NCBI GenBank assembly: GCA_039707655.1
Contig: CM077676.1
Span: forward strand, 434,349,379 to 434,413,378
Reading direction: 5' to 3'
Source of the DNA: Elymus sibiricus
Taxonomy: Eukaryota > Streptophyta > Magnoliopsida > Poales > Poaceae
Length of the DNA stretch: 64,000 nt
This document shows positions 29,313 to 41,550 of the stretch, in pieces (within the stretch, counting starts at the first letter, position 1; every line of letters starts with the position of its first letter). A program made the position numbers and the translations under genes. The notes beneath the pieces were generated by a model. It did not search any database. It worked only from the letters and a program-made list of their open reading frames with translations, and was not told where the DNA came from.

Positions 29313-32300
29313 TTTTTTTTTTGAGGGAAGGCCATCATGGATAGCTTTATTGATTTAAATAGGAATTACATCGTCCACAAGTCCGGAAACTAGGATGCCC
29401 GGAAGCTCTCCCATCCAGCTATCAGAAATCTTATTACAAAAACTATGGCTAGCTAGCACATGTGCCACATTATTCGTAGAACGATTACAATGTTTAAAAA
29501 TGACCTTCCCAATCGCCAAAGACACGTCCACACACTCCGCAAAGACTGCCGCTGCAGCATCCCACCATCTGGTTTGCCCGGAACATTATTCAATCACCGT
29601 TGTAGAATCAGACTCCGCTTCCACTCGAGGAAAACCAAGAGAATTTGCAAAAATAAGGCCATCGCCATGGCCTCCATTGTTACCACATCAGCTGCATAAT
29701 ATAAGATATAAAACGTCATTGGCCTGCTAAGAAATAACCTTTTTCATCTCTGATAATAGCAGCCGTTGCTCCTGTACCTTCATTTGCATGGAAAGAAGCG
29801 TCTACATTCAGCTTCAAAAATTTGGGGTCCGGCTTGCTCCATCTTTGTACTTGGGCACTAATAACTTTGCTATTTGCTTGATGAAAATTATTAGTAATTG
29901 CCAGGACCGATATTGGCCATTTAGGTGGGGGTGGAACAGACCCATCATGCGTACACTCTCGGCGAATCCACCATAAATACCAGGCCCCTACAGCGATGAC
30001 CTGCTTGATGTCCAGGTTCGGTTTCATTGCAAGTGAACAAGAGTCAGCCAACAATAGATGCTCAAGAATTACAGATCCGGATCGATCAATCCTCTTCGCT
30101 TCCTCAATTAGGTGCAATATCCCCAACCTGTCCCAAAGCTCAGTTGCATTTTTACAGTCGAACAGGAGGTGGCACACATCCTCCACATCATTTCTGCACA
30201 CTGGGCGTACTCCGTTTGAACCAACGTGCCTGTTGGTCAATATAGACTTTGGTGGGATGATTCCGTGCAAGGCACGCCAACAAAATATCTGAACTTTACG
30301 TGGAACTTGCAGTTTCCATAGTCTAGTCCACACTTTCGGCAGGTTTGACCCAGTTGGACGTGCCAAAACATTTGCATGTGCCCTGAAAGTTTGAATCCAC
30401 TGTATTTTATATGCCGAACGCACAGAGAAAACCCCTTTGCGATCTGGATCCCAAGCAATGAAATCATCAAAAGCATTGTGATTGATTGGTATTTGCAATA
30501 TTCTTCTGACATCCATGAGGTTAAATATAGATTGGATTAGGGGTTCATCCCATGTGCCCGTGCTAGGGTCAATGAGATCACTTAAAACTGAAAGAATCGA
30601 TTGTCCACGGTTTGAGATCACCCTCCTATCCGGGTTAGCTGGTATCCAAGGATCCCTCCATATGTTAACATTCTCCCATGTGCCAATCCTCCAAATATAT
30701 CCCAGTTTGAACGTCTCAAGCCCCTTCATGATGTTTTGCCATGTAAAAGATGCTCCATTTTTTAGCGTAGCTTGCAGTAAGCTAGTATTGGGGTAATATT
30801 TCTCCTTCAACACCCGTGCACATAGGGAGTCTGGATTGGTAATGAGTCTCCAACATTGCTTTGCAAGCATAGCCAAATTGAAGGAATAAAGAACTCTGAC
30901 CCCCCCCCCCCCCCCTCTTCATTTTTTGGATAGCACATCTTCCACCAGGTGTACCACTGCATTCTTTTATGATCCTCATCGTCTTCCCACCAAAATTCGG
31001 CAATCAAATCAGTGATCTCCTTACAAATCCCTTTAGGGATACTAAAAACCGACATGGCAAAAACTGGGATAGCTTGGGCTACTGATTTAATGAGAATTTC
31101 CTTACCACCAGTAGATAGTTGTTTCTCCATCCAACCTTTCAACCTCTCTTTGATCTGGTCACAAAAATGTCTGAAGCAATCGCTTCTATACGCTCCCACA
31201 ATTGCCGGAAGCCCTAGGTACTTATCAAATAACGCTTCAGTATCAATATGCAACAGCTGGCAAATTTCAGTTCTGGAAACTGCAGGTGTATTCGGACTAA
31301 AAAAGAAACTGGATTTCGACAAACTCACTAGTTGCCCCGAACTTTGGCAATAGGTCTCCAGAACTTGCTGTAAGGAAGCTACATTTAAGGTATCTGTTGT
31401 CATAAGAATCAAAGAGTCCTCAGCAAATAAATGGTGTGATACTGACGGTGCATTCCTGCACACTCTGATTCCTTCAATGCCACCAGCTTCTTCTTCATAC
31501 TGCAATAAACTAGAGAGACCTTCTACACACAGAAGGAACAAGTAGGGGGAGATAGGATCTCCCTGCCTGATACCCCTAGTTGGGATAAATTGGTATGTCT
31601 CTTGTGAATTAAATCTCACTCTGTATCTGACAGAACTAACACAAGCCATCATCGTATCAATCCAGTGCTCATGAAATCCCAAAGCCACCATCATATCATG
31701 TAAGAAGGACCATTCAACTCTATCATAGGCTTTATGCATGTCCAATTTAACAGCGCATAAACCTGTTTGGCCAGCCTTCTTATTTTTGATTTTGTGCACA
31801 CATTCATACGCAATCAGAATGTTGTCCGTTATCATCCTCCGTGGTACAAAAGCACTTTGCATAGGCGAGATAATCTCAGGTATGATATTTTTCAGATGGT
31901 GGGCCAACATCTTGGAAATTATTTTATATAGAACATTACACAGGCTTATGGGGCGGAATTGAGTTACCAGTTCAGGAGCATCAACCTTTGGAATCATAAC
32001 AACTATTGTGTCATTCCACTCTTCTGGTATCTTGCGAGAATTAATGGCTGATAGCACCTCCTGTGTTATATCATTGCCCACAATATGCCATTTTTTTTTA
32101 AAAGATAGCATGAATTCCATCAGGGCTAGGGGCTTTAAGATCCCCTATACTGAATACTGCTTTTCTCACATCCTCTGCCGTAAATGGTGCCAACAGAAAA
32201 TTATTCATCAGAGTGGTAACCTTTCTTTGCACTTTCTGTAACAAACTAGCATCTGTGTGCGGGCCCTCCGAGGTAAACAGATTAGTAAAGTAATCATGAA

Positions 32301-33510
32301 TGTGAGATTTTAGTTCTGGCATACCTTCCATCCAATTGCCTTAGTCATCTTTGAGTTTCTTTACAAAGTTTCTCTTTCTTCTTGCTGAAGCGAATGCTTG
32401 GAAAAACTGTGTGTTCCGGTCTCCATTAGACAGACAAGTAGCCCTTGACCGCTGCCTAACTTGTATTTCCTCTAACTCCAGTAGGTATTCAGTTAGATCA
32501 GCTAATTCTTTCCTTTTCATATCGGATTCATCATTCATCGGGCCCGACATAATTTTTTCTAACTCCCTTTGAGCCTTGCGCAGCCTCTTCTTTGGCTTTT
32601 TCAGAACTCGTTGGTCCCAATCATGGAACTTAGTATGCATTCTATTCAACTTTTCAGCGATACTTAGAAGTCCCGGGGCCGAAGCCACTTCCTCCCAAGC
32701 TTCAGAAACAAGATTGTTAAAACCTTCTTCTCTAAGCCAACTTGCCTCAAATCTTTTCGGGTGGGTATTACTTGCACCATTGGCCAGACTGTTATAATAC
32801 TCAGTATCTACCAACAGAGGGCGATGATCCGATTGGTTAAATTCCATGTTCTCCATAGCAGCGTGGGGAAACAAACTCGACCAAGCATCATTAATGAGGC
32901 CCCTGTCAAGTCGTTCTCTGATCCTTCCCCTACGCCATGTGAAACAATCTCCAACAAATCCCAGGTCATGCAATGCACAATCTTCAATTGCTTGCTGAAA
33001 AGCCTGCATGTACTGAATAGGACGAGGGTTCCCGCCCTCCTTCTCGTGAAGGAATTGAATCTCATTGAGATCACCTATTAAGAGCAAGGGGAGTTTATGG
33101 TTTTGGTGTTGCTGTCTCATACGGTTCCACGTAAGATGTTTATTTGCCCATCGAAACTCCCCATGCATACCAGTCAAGCGCCAAACCACATTATTTATTT
33201 CTTCAATTTTAACATCAATGAACATACCATCTAGAGCTAGTCTCTGAACTTTGACATTATTATTCCAGAATAAGACTAATCCGCCTTTCCTACCATCACT
33301 AGGACAAACCAGTTTTTGGTCGATCCTCAATCTTCTGCGTAAACCTTCAGCCGGATAGCTATCAAGGTGAGTCTCCGACAAGAACATCACATCGGGAGGC
33401 ATCTTCGCTGGACGTCCAGCAAAGCTCGAACTGCCGGGGCATTCCCAAGCCCATGGCAGTTCCATCCTTCTTTGGCGAACCAATTATGGTGCCGAATCGG
33501 CATGCTGCAA
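29313..33510 (-). mobile_element. LINE-1: non-LTR retrotransposon, 5'-truncated
   Basis: Poly-T at 29313-29322 is the poly-A tail of a minus-strand LINE. Reading inward: an RNase H remnant, zf-RVT, reverse transcriptase and an endonuclease. It begins in the endonuclease near 33500, with the frame opening WNCHGLGNAPAVRALLDVQR before a frameshift. The upstream ORF1 (gag-like) is absent, so the copy is 5'-truncated. A clear target duplication was not found. Confidence 0.85.
29330..33483 (-). pseudogene. LINE-1 ORF2: endonuclease - reverse transcriptase - zf-RVT - RNase H
   Basis: The endonuclease (exonuclease/endonuclease/phosphatase fold) spans about 33480-32750 (PPDVMFLSETHLD; LLLIGDLNEIQF; NQSDHRPLLVDTEY). 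The RT spans about 32060-30900 (FRPISLCNVLYKIISKMLAH; GIRQGDPISPYLFLLCVEGL; HHLFAEDSLILM). zf-RVT follows (about 30420-30130; KVWTRLWKLQVPRKVQIFCW), then RNase H (LKLNVDASFHANEGTGA), with a frameshifted tail visible to about 29340. Breaks: an in-frame TAA at 32341-32343, a frameshift in an A-run near 32095, a frameshift in a 14-base C-run at 30901-30914, and another near 29716. The RT active-site box is AEDS where ADDS is expected, a change at a metal-binding Asp. Confidence 0.85.
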
Positions 33511-34170
33511 CTAGCTACATCATCAACGATCTTGGTCTCCTTCGTTCAAATGGCAATGGATAACGATAACAGACTACCTTTTGATAAAAAAAATCAAACT
33601 GAAAATATAAGGAAAATAAATAAATAAATAATCTACACAAATATCCTCGTAAAATCAAATAGCGTGGGAGTTAGATAAGACTTTGTTGACTCCCATGTAG
33701 ACAAGAATTAGCTAATCCATAATGTTTTTTTAAAGATAAACTCTGCTTTTCATCTATCTAATCCCACGTTATGACCCAACGAGAATTAACAATGAATAAC
33801 TCAGTAAGTCCTTTCCAAAAAAGGTTGTCTTTTTTTCGAGATCATTCTAGTGCTGATTGTTCAGTCCCCCATCTTAGTTGAGCAAGAAAAAAGCTCCAGT
33901 TTGTGTGGATACATGCAATCGAGACGACATAATCATGTAACTAGTCTCATATCGCCATTGAAATCGCTGGATTTCCCGCATGAAAAGAAATGTTACTGCA
34001 AACATGTAAGCAAGAGCCAAATCTTTTATCCAGAGAAAGATAAACCAAGAAAAGCATATATATCTTGCTTCAGGAGAGCACATCGTCGAATTGTTTCTAC
34101 ATAACCGAATGGAAAAAAATGTAAAACTTGGAAGCAAAAATTACAGGGAAAAAGGACTAGCAATACTCCC
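33511..34170. other. Spacer between LINE-1 and the F-box copy B segment
   Basis: AT-rich, no gene or repeat recognised. Confidence 0.35.
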
Positions 34171-34792
34171 AACACACGACCAAAGCTGTGCTAATTCTGA
34201 CCATAGCAGCACTAACTATCAGACACAAAACTATGCTAATTCATGGCCGTAATACACATGTTGTCACACCCAGCAGCTGTTTGCCTGGTGAAACTTTGTT
34301 ACGCCCAAATTGCACACTGGACAACAGAAATCAAACTGACAGGCTATGGAAGAGATCCAGAATAACATTTCAGAAACTAAAAATGCCTCTACTCAAAGAG
34401 CAAGACCGAGACTGAATGTCTCATCTTACAGTAAAAGAGGGACTGAATGTCTCATCTTACTCTTAACAATGCCACTCGTGCATCTTACCCGTGACGAACC
34501 AAAGCAAATTTGGGAGGCAGGGACAAACAGTAATAAAAAGTTCTAATATCATAGATCGATGCTTCATTACTTCAGAACATTAACAGGATATTCAGCACAT
34601 CATTATACGCACCAAATGATGACATCACAGGTGCTACTGTAACCATCCAAAATGGCATGTTCTACTGCTGGTCTGCTAGTACTACTAAGTAAGAAGAGCT
34701 AAGAACAAAAGACATGATCTGAATCAAAGCAAAGCAAACCAGGAGTCATGATCATTCAGACATGTCCTGTGGAGATGGAGGCTCCTCATCTT
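34171..34792 (-). other. 3' flank of F-box copy B
   Basis: Homologous to 5220-5746 behind copy A (shared ATAAAAAGTTCTAATA, CACCAAATGATGACAT and AAGACATGATCTGAATCAAA in the same order). It contains a local GACTGAATGTCTCATCTTAC duplication (near 34411 and 34441) not present in copy A. Confidence 0.7.
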
Positions 34793-36035
34793 CTAGCATC
34801 TCACGGGCCATGTGGAGAATGGAGGATCATCATCTTCTTGGATTTCATGGACCGGAATTGGAATAATGATCTCTTTGAAGCGGTGGTGGGTAAGCAACAT
34901 GCAAAACGGACTCTTTCCATTGTTCACAATACCTGAGAGCTTGCCATCAATATCACAGCGCAACATATGTTTTTTTATTAAACGTGATCAGCAGCTCACG
35001 CTCGTTTAGCACAGCCATATCATTAAACAATTGCACCGCAGAATCAAGTGGTCTTGTGCGTTCCATTTTGAAAGAAGTTAAATAAAGTTGTCTTGATGCC
35101 TCCACCATTGACACGTCAATCCGGTAATTGAAAGCCCAGATTTCAGCCACATAATCCTGCATCACCCAGACATCCACAGAAGTGAACCTGGGAACCGAGC
35201 CGCCACAGAAAGCAAGCGTCCCCTCCAAGTTGAACAACTTACTATAATTGCACGACTGAGTGGGATTGCGCATCCACCGGAATGACTCCGTTTCTGTGTC
35301 GAACACAATAATATCTCCACCGCCTCCTTTAATCTCGCTGGCACCATAAGAACGCAATGGCAGGCTGCCACGGTGGTGTATGGGTGGTGAGCGGTCAGAT
35401 GGAGAGGGCAGCTTCTTCAATAACTTCTGTTCTGCAGAAGACGATGAGACTGTTGGCATTCTGATTCTGATGCACCTTGGCCTGTTGGATCCCACTGTGA
35501 GGACATATAAGCGGGATTCAGACATGGATTTTGGCAAGATCCGTGAGCATGAGACATAGAGCACCCTGTACTCTTTAGTTGGATGGTGGCAATAGAAACC
35601 GATTACGGTGTTGTACAAGCCTTTCCCAATTTGAGGCTGCGGTAAGAGAGCATGCTTGTGGATGACCGGGTTGCAGATATAGAACTGAGATCTCCAGGAG
35701 ACAACAGTGAAGCCATCACAGGTGCCTTGGATAAAAATCTCACAAAGGTGTTTAACGCCCCAGAGAAATGGCCAGAGTTGTTGATTGGAGGCACCGGCAC
35801 CCTCGTCGCCCAAGACGACCAGACTGGCAGGCCGTCCCTGCCCACCGATAATGGGGAGCAACAGCTGGCGGCGGTGGTGTTCGAGCATGAATTTGGGCGT
35901 GGATGTGGCACTGCGCCATGACATGTTAACAACTCGACAGCGAACAACGTCCTTTGGCGGCAACCGGATGAGTATCATGTCGATGATCTCCTCTGGAAGG
36001 TCCTCGAGCTGGGTGGCGCCTCTCCTGTCCGGCAT
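34793..36035 (-). pseudogene. F-box protein gene, copy B (C-terminal frameshift)
   Basis: ATG 36035 opens MPDRRGATQLEDLPEEIIDM, with the F-box at residues about 10-50 (MILIRLPPKDVVRCRVVNMS). The frame stays open for 360 residues through the associated domain (FYICNPVIHKHALLPQPQIG; IIVFDTETESFRWM; DVWVMQDYVAEIWAFNYRID). At about 34975, in a run of A residues, two bases are missing relative to copy A. The frame then stops at once (FNKKTYVAL) instead of reading through a 50-60-residue tail. The shifted frame still encodes that tail (LRCDIDGKLSGIVNNGKSPF ... PIPVHEIQEDDD) down to a TAG at 34793-34795. It may be a mildly shortened but functional protein or a young pseudogene. Its role would be an SCF ubiquitin-ligase adaptor. 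Confidence 0.75.
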
Positions 36036-36048
36036 CGTGCTCTATCAA

Positions 36049-36480
36049 CTGTAAAGACAAGACAAGTAACTCCTTCAGGCCAACTTTTAATTACATAGAC
36101 AAAGACAAAGCAAGTAAAATACAGGAGGGAGGTGAGATGGGTTTACCCTCGGAGACGGGACGCGCCAGAGAAGGATGGTCCAGCGGCGGCGGCGGCGAGC
36201 AACGTCGGCAACGCGGGCGTGTTCCTTCGCTTCTAGACACGAATACAGGAAAGATTTGAGCGCCAACAATAGATGGAGAGAAAAACAAAGAGAACGCGCC
36301 GGGGAAGAAAAATGCGGCAGCCAGTCTGGACGGCGAAGCTGCTGACCTGCGTCAGGGAAGAATGCGCTCCAGCGTGCTCCCGTAGAATTACCGCGGAGAG
36401 TGACCGCGGGCGGCGGGTCAAACCCTAGAGGAGCCGTGCTCGTCCGCACCCATCCCATGAGGGGAACGGGGTTGGGAATT
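36049..36480 (-). other. 5' UTR intron and first exon of F-box copy B
   Basis: Donor GACGCAG|GTCAGC at 36346 and acceptor TCTTTACAG ending at 36049 match the intron position in copy A (7343-7050). The donor's third base changed from A to C (GTAAGC to GTCAGC), which would weaken it. The GC-rich first exon and promoter region extend to about 36480. Confidence 0.55.
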
Positions 36481-36492
36481 TTTACCCGGAGG

Positions 36493-36548
36493 TTTCGCTT
36501 CATTAATAAAATGGGGTGGGGGGAAACCCCTTTCATTCAAAAAAAAAA
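36493..36548 (+). mobile_element. 56-bp retroposed fragment with poly-A tail
   Basis: A 56-bp insert ending in ten or so A residues (TTTCATTCAAAAAAAA) is flanked by a perfect 12-bp duplication TTTACCCGGAGG (36481-36492 and 36549-36560). Copy A of the duplicated segment lacks it. It looks like an extremely 5'-truncated LINE 3' end; I recall similar 3' ends (AATAAAATGGGG...CCCCTTT) in Triticeae LINEs. Confidence 0.75.
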
Positions 36549-36560
36549 TTTACCCGGAGG

Positions 36561-36651
36561 AGGGAAAAGATTTGCTCGGCCTAGTCTTTTATTTTTCTTT
36601 CTCTTTTTCCTTTTGAACGGCGGCTGAATCTTTTTTTTATTTTTGGTGGAT
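36561..36651. other. Short spacer between copy B and LINE-2
   Basis: T-rich, related to the sequence upstream of copy A near 7640-7690 (CTCGGCCTAG against CTCGGCCCAG; AACGGCGGCT against AACGGTGGCT). The duplicated segment therefore reaches at least this far. Confidence 0.5.
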
Positions 36652-39225
36652 TTTTTTAAAAACATCCCTTATATTAATTAATGCAATCATTCATTACAGC
36701 ATATGCCACGCAGGGCGGGACAGAGTTAACAAGCAACCCATCGGACCCACTACTAAAACTAAACTTAGCAATCTCATGTGCCACCTCATTGGCAAGCCGA
36801 TTTATTTTCGAAAAAATCAAATTTTGAAACATCTTGGCTATACTCAAAGCCTCTTTCTTCAGATCAACGAGAGGGCAACGAGAGGGGATATGTCAAGCTT
36901 CTCGTTTGCAAGGAAAGAATGTACGAAAGCACAGTCAGTCTCCAAAATAATAGATTGATGAAGGGTAATACCGATATAAAGTTCTGCTAGGCAGGCGCGG
37001 AGCTCAGCTTCATTGACACTAGTACACTGACCGATAAAATCCCACGAGGAAATGATAATTTCGCCAGCCGAATTTCTAGCAACAACCCCCACACCGGCAA
37101 CTTTAATACTCTCCACAAAACTGGCGTCGACATTGATCTTGATATAGTCAGCAGGAGTCGATTTCCACACTACATGCTCTTTCACCGGTACATAATCCGC
37201 AATAACAGCTCCCATCTTTTTCTTAACTTTGTTGCTAGAACCCAACTGAATAGCGTCATGATTGGCCGTGTAAGAGGACCAATAATTGTCCACAAAATTT
37301 GTCGAGTTAGTAATGGATTCCTTACCCTTTCCGAAAATTAAGTCATTTCTCACATGCCAACCCGCCAGAAAAGGAATAAGATTTGCTCCCGCTGCTGCAA
37401 ACTCAAAAGCCAGTCCGGTCCCAAGCATTTGTACAACTCTTCGTCTGGAATATTCCATGAAGCTCGCAAGGCCAACCGTAGAGCACGAGCTTTAGAGCAC
37501 CTCACTAGAACATGAAAAGTGCTTTCGTCTTTCACACCACAAATAGAGCACATACCTGAATTAGTTTGATGGTGCTTAACTCTATTCATTTGGACCGCCA
37601 AGCTATTGGTAGCAGCATGCCACGCAAAAATCCTAATCTTGTGGGGTATATTAGCCTTCCAGATTAACTCCCATATCCTCCTTTCCCCCGCTGGTTCGCC
37701 ACTAGATTGGCCAATGGTATGCTGACTATCCTTTAATTTAAGCGCAAAATTGTACGCACTTTTAACAGAAAATATACCATTCTTCTTATAGTGCCATGCA
37801 ATAAAATCTCCCTCCCCATAGGCATGAATACGAATCTTAAGAATCTCCTCAGTATCATGTGGATAGAAAATATGCTTAACCAAATTTTCATCCCAACACT
37901 TACCCCTGCTCATGAATAAATCAGAGACCCACTTAAATCTAGTATTATGCCCTTTTGCAGAAATTTTTAGGTCATAGTTTCTGGGTATCCAATTATCCCT
38001 CCAAATATTAATACTAGAACCATCACACACCCTCCAAATGACCCCTTTCTTAAGCAGTTCCAAACCATGCATAATACCTTGCCAAGTTACTGATGAAGAA
38101 TGTGGAAACACTGTATCCAAAATATGTCCCTGAGGATAATACTTTGCATTCATCAACTTCGCACACAGCGAGTCCGGATAAATCAATAAACGTCACGCCT
38201 GTTTTGCCAAAAGAGCTTGATTAAAAAGTGCGAGATCACGAAAGCCCATACCGCCCGTACCTTTTGGCCTTGTTAATTTGTCCCATGCCAGCCAATGTGT
38301 TTTCCTTCTATCTTCCTCATCTCCCCATCAAAAGTTCCTTATAATCTAGGATAATTCCTCACAAAGAGAAACCAGAAATTTAAAAATGCCCATGGCATAC
38401 ACCGGTATGGCCTGAATTACTGATTTTATTAAGTCTTCCTTCACCCCACAAGATGCATATTTTTCAATCCAGTCAGAAAGCCTTTTTAGAAACTTATCTT
38501 TAGTATACTAAAACTTACAAACCTTCATTCTTCCCTCAGGGACAGGTAATCCAAGATTTCTATCTTCGAACCCTTCCACTGTAATTTCAAGATAACCATA
38601 GAAGCCACTTGATTCTCCATGCTGCACTTTTTACCAAACATAATGGAACACTTATCAGGACTTAATAACTGCCTAGTTCCCTTTTCATACACCCTCAGAA
38701 CATTCTTAATGGTTAATTCTTGGTCGATCGAGCCTCTAAAAAATAACAGACTGTCATCTGCAAATAATAAGTGAGAAATACCTGGATCTTGCCTATTCAA
38801 ACGGAATTCTTTTAGAGCCCCCCTAGCACACGCGTCATTAAGGAGCATAGAGAGCACCTCAGCAACAAAAAGGAACAAGTATGCAGATAAAGGATCTCCC
38901 TGCCTGAGCCCCCGTGAAGGAGAGAATGATTCCAACAATTGAGCATTAAACCGCACCGCCAATTTGACCGAAGTAACACACGTCATAATCTAGTTAACCC
39001 ACCACGGCGCAAAACCCAAAGCCCGCATCGTACATTGAAAAAAAATGCCAATCCACGCGATCATAGGCTTTGGCAAGGTCCAACTTATAAGCACAATATT
39101 CCCCTCTTAAATCTTTGAGCGTACTTAACGAGTGCATACATTCAAAAGCTATGAGAGCATTATCAGAGATTAACCTTCCCGGAATAAACGCACCTTGAGT
39201 AGGGGATATCATACCATCGGGTAGA
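36652..39225 (-). mobile_element. LINE-2: 5'-truncated non-LTR retrotransposon
   Basis: A minus-strand LINE, a different copy from LINE-1. A TTTTTTTAAAAA tract near 36652 marks the 3' end. RNase H (about 37150-36880; IKINVDASFVESIKVAGVGV), zf-RVT (about 37750-37500; ERRIWELIWKANIPHKIRIF) and reverse transcriptase (39212-38525) are readable. It begins inside the RT near 39213-39225 (MISPTQGAFIPGRLISDNAL), so both the endonuclease and the RT start are missing. Confidence 0.85.
36859..39212 (-). pseudogene. LINE-2 ORF2 remnant (RT - zf-RVT - RNase H)
   Basis: RT pieces: MISPTQGAFIPGRLISDNAL then KLDLAKAYDRVDWHFF, a frameshift near 38990, then LRQGDPLSAYLFLFVAEVLS and ISHLLFADDSLLFFRG. The FADD catalytic box is intact here, unlike LINE-1. 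Between 38525 and 38190 the RT thumb and linker are scattered over frames with stops. zf-RVT reads KIRIFAWHAATNSLAVQMNR and CSICGVKDESTFHVLVRCSK. A last frameshift near 37400 leads into RNase H. Four or more lesions; not functional. Confidence 0.85.
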
Positions 39226-39429
39226 GGTCGCAGCCTGTGTGGTGGATTTTATTTCTTGAAATTGGATGCATATTTTGGTCTCTAATAAAAATTACGAATG
39301 GTGTAGTCAATTATTAGGTAATGCACCTCTATTTACTACTCCAATTCGAAGATAACCCACATGTCACTTTTTCTCGCAAAAAAGAAATTACTTAAAACAA
39401 TTTCCCATCATGACTTAACTATAGTATAG
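39226..39429. other. Spacer between LINE-2 and LINE-3
   Basis: AT-rich; no feature seen. Confidence 0.3.
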
Positions 39430-40200
39430 GGTTACAATCAAGAGGCACAAGAGCCTCGATACATGGTGGAGCTCGAAGAAGCCATACAACAGTACAAGCC
39501 TCCGTCCGACTACAAAATGACTAATGTACCACCCTATTCTGATTTGTTTGAGATTTTGGGGAATAAAATCCCTCTCCAACTTATGCCTAGTGACCATAAG
39601 CTGACCTAGATAGGTGGTTGCCGGATAAAATAGCTAGAGCTTCAGAAGCATCTGATTGGATAATGACCGGTTAGTCTAAGTGTTGGATCGCCAAGGCCAT
39701 GCCTTGCATAAGTGCATGGATCTCCGCTTCCAAAGCATCATTGCAATTGAACAAGACATAGTAATCAGCAAACAGAACGGCACCATCATGAATCCTCAAG
39801 ATCATACCAGCCGCCGCCGTGACATCTGTGGCGGAGTAGGAGTCGTCGACTGAGAGGGCCATGCTATCCACCGGTGGGGCAGGACAAGGTGCAGGTACGG
39901 GGGCTACCTTCATCTTCACACAGACCGGAGTATCTACCATTGGCATATTACCTTCGATGATCTCCTTCGTGGAAAACCTCCTAACATGCACTAAAGATTT
40001 CCAGTAGCTTTCCAAAAAATCAACCGAAGCATCTATAGGTGGAATATGCTTGTCATGAGCCATGTCATTTTGTAGATGCCATATGCGCCAAACTAACATA
40101 ATCACTATTACACGAACATGATGAGGGCAGCTTGCTAGCACATGCAATAACCATTCTTTGCCATTTTGCAAAATGGGAACATGGAAAATTCTAAGAAAAA
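39430..40200 (-). mobile_element. LINE-3: 3' fragment with RNase H domain
   Basis: A reading frame on the minus strand includes WLLHVLASCPHHVRVIVIML and VWRIWHLQNDMAHDKHIPP, typical of the stretch between zf-RVT and RNase H in plant LINEs. A degenerate RNase H follows (AAAGMILRIHDGAVLFADYY; ALEAEIHALMQGMALAI; past a stop at 39671, PVIIQSDASEALAILSG). No RT or endonuclease. The limits are approximate. Confidence 0.65.
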
Positions 40201-40204
40201 ATTG

Positions 40205-41550
40205 TTCTTTAAAAAATGCATGGCAACAATTTTTCAGTAATTTGTAGTGGGCACATGACAAAAGATAGCGATTGTGCTTCTTTTAGAAAAGATGGCAAAT
40301 TTAGGAATTTGCCACCAACACATGACAAGTTTAGGAATTTTATTCTCTAAAAAAGACATGGCAAGTTTTTGAAAATTGTAAATGGGCACAGTGCAAAATG
40401 TTGTAGATATTATTGTTTTTAAACTAAAAAGATGGCAGAAAGTTTGGCAAATTTTTCATGGACACATGGCAAATTTCAAATTTTGTTTGTTAAAAACATT
40501 GCAACTTTTGATTTTTTTTTGTAAAAGGCACATGGTAAATTTAGAAATTGTGTTCTTGTAAACAAGGATGGCATATTTAGGAATTTGCGATGTTTTGTTT
40601 AATAACACTGTCATAGTGTAAAGACTATTTTCCATAGACACATGGCAAATTTGGCATGGTACAAAAGATAATAAGAATCGCCATGTTATGTGAGAAAAAA
40701 AACTTGCCATAGAGTATAAAATAGATTTGCCATGACTTATGAAGCAAAATTAAGATCAAGGCAAATTTGACACGGTGTAAACTTGCAGGACAGGGCAAGG
40801 CGGATAACATGGCAAAACTTGTTGATCTCTGAGATCATGGCCAAATTATAAAACCAAAAAAATTATAGTGATGGCAAAAACTATCTATATGTGCAATAAA
40901 AATCGTGGCTCTCCTAAACTATCTATAGATCACATTTTAGCGATGGCAAAAAAATCAATTTTTTTTGTAAAACAAGGTTCCTTCCGACATAATGCTAAGT
41001 ACATGGATATGGTAAACAATCTCTAGTTCATGGAAAACGATCTCTAAAAAAAATTCCATGCCTATGAAAAAAAAGATCTCTAAAATAATGGGAAAATGTT
41101 AGAATAGTGTATGCCATGGCAAAAAAAAAAGAATGTTTGTTCTCTAAATGATGGCAAATTTCAAACTAGGGGCGATATATTAGGAATTTTGGGGGAAAAT
41201 ATAACCATGGCAAAACACACCATAAGTTTCTGAATTTGCCATATAAAGTAACCATGTACATATAAAAGTTTTAACCAATGGCAAAACACAGCTTATAGTA
41301 ACCATGGAAACACACTTCGGTTGCCATGGCAGCACATCGAAAGTTTCCATGGAAACAATGTATTATCAATAAGCAGACAATTGCCACCACTGAGACCCTA
41401 AAGTTGCCATGGTTAACACTAAACATTCGAAAATACCAATACTTTACTGATGCCCACATGTCTACAAAATAGGTTCCTGCTTAACAAACAATTTGCCATT
41501 GAGATGCATTTATAGTTGCCACCATGTAATCATATAAGCAAAACTAAGTA
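40205..41550. repeat. Degenerate CATGGCAA-rich repeat region (about 1.3 kb)
   Basis: AT-rich sequence in which (C)ATGGCAAATTT.GGAATTT-like or CCATGGCAA motifs recur at roughly 30-60 bp. The early part favours ACATGGCAAATTTAGGAATT; the later part favours GCCATGGCAAAACACA and CCATGGAAACA. No open frame or known domain. It is either a very old tandem array or the interior of an unclassified element. Confidence 0.55.

Noticed and set aside
30901..30914. C-run in LINE-1 as a programmed frameshift
   Set aside because: The element has several other unrelated lesions; a homopolymer slip or sequencing error is the simpler explanation.
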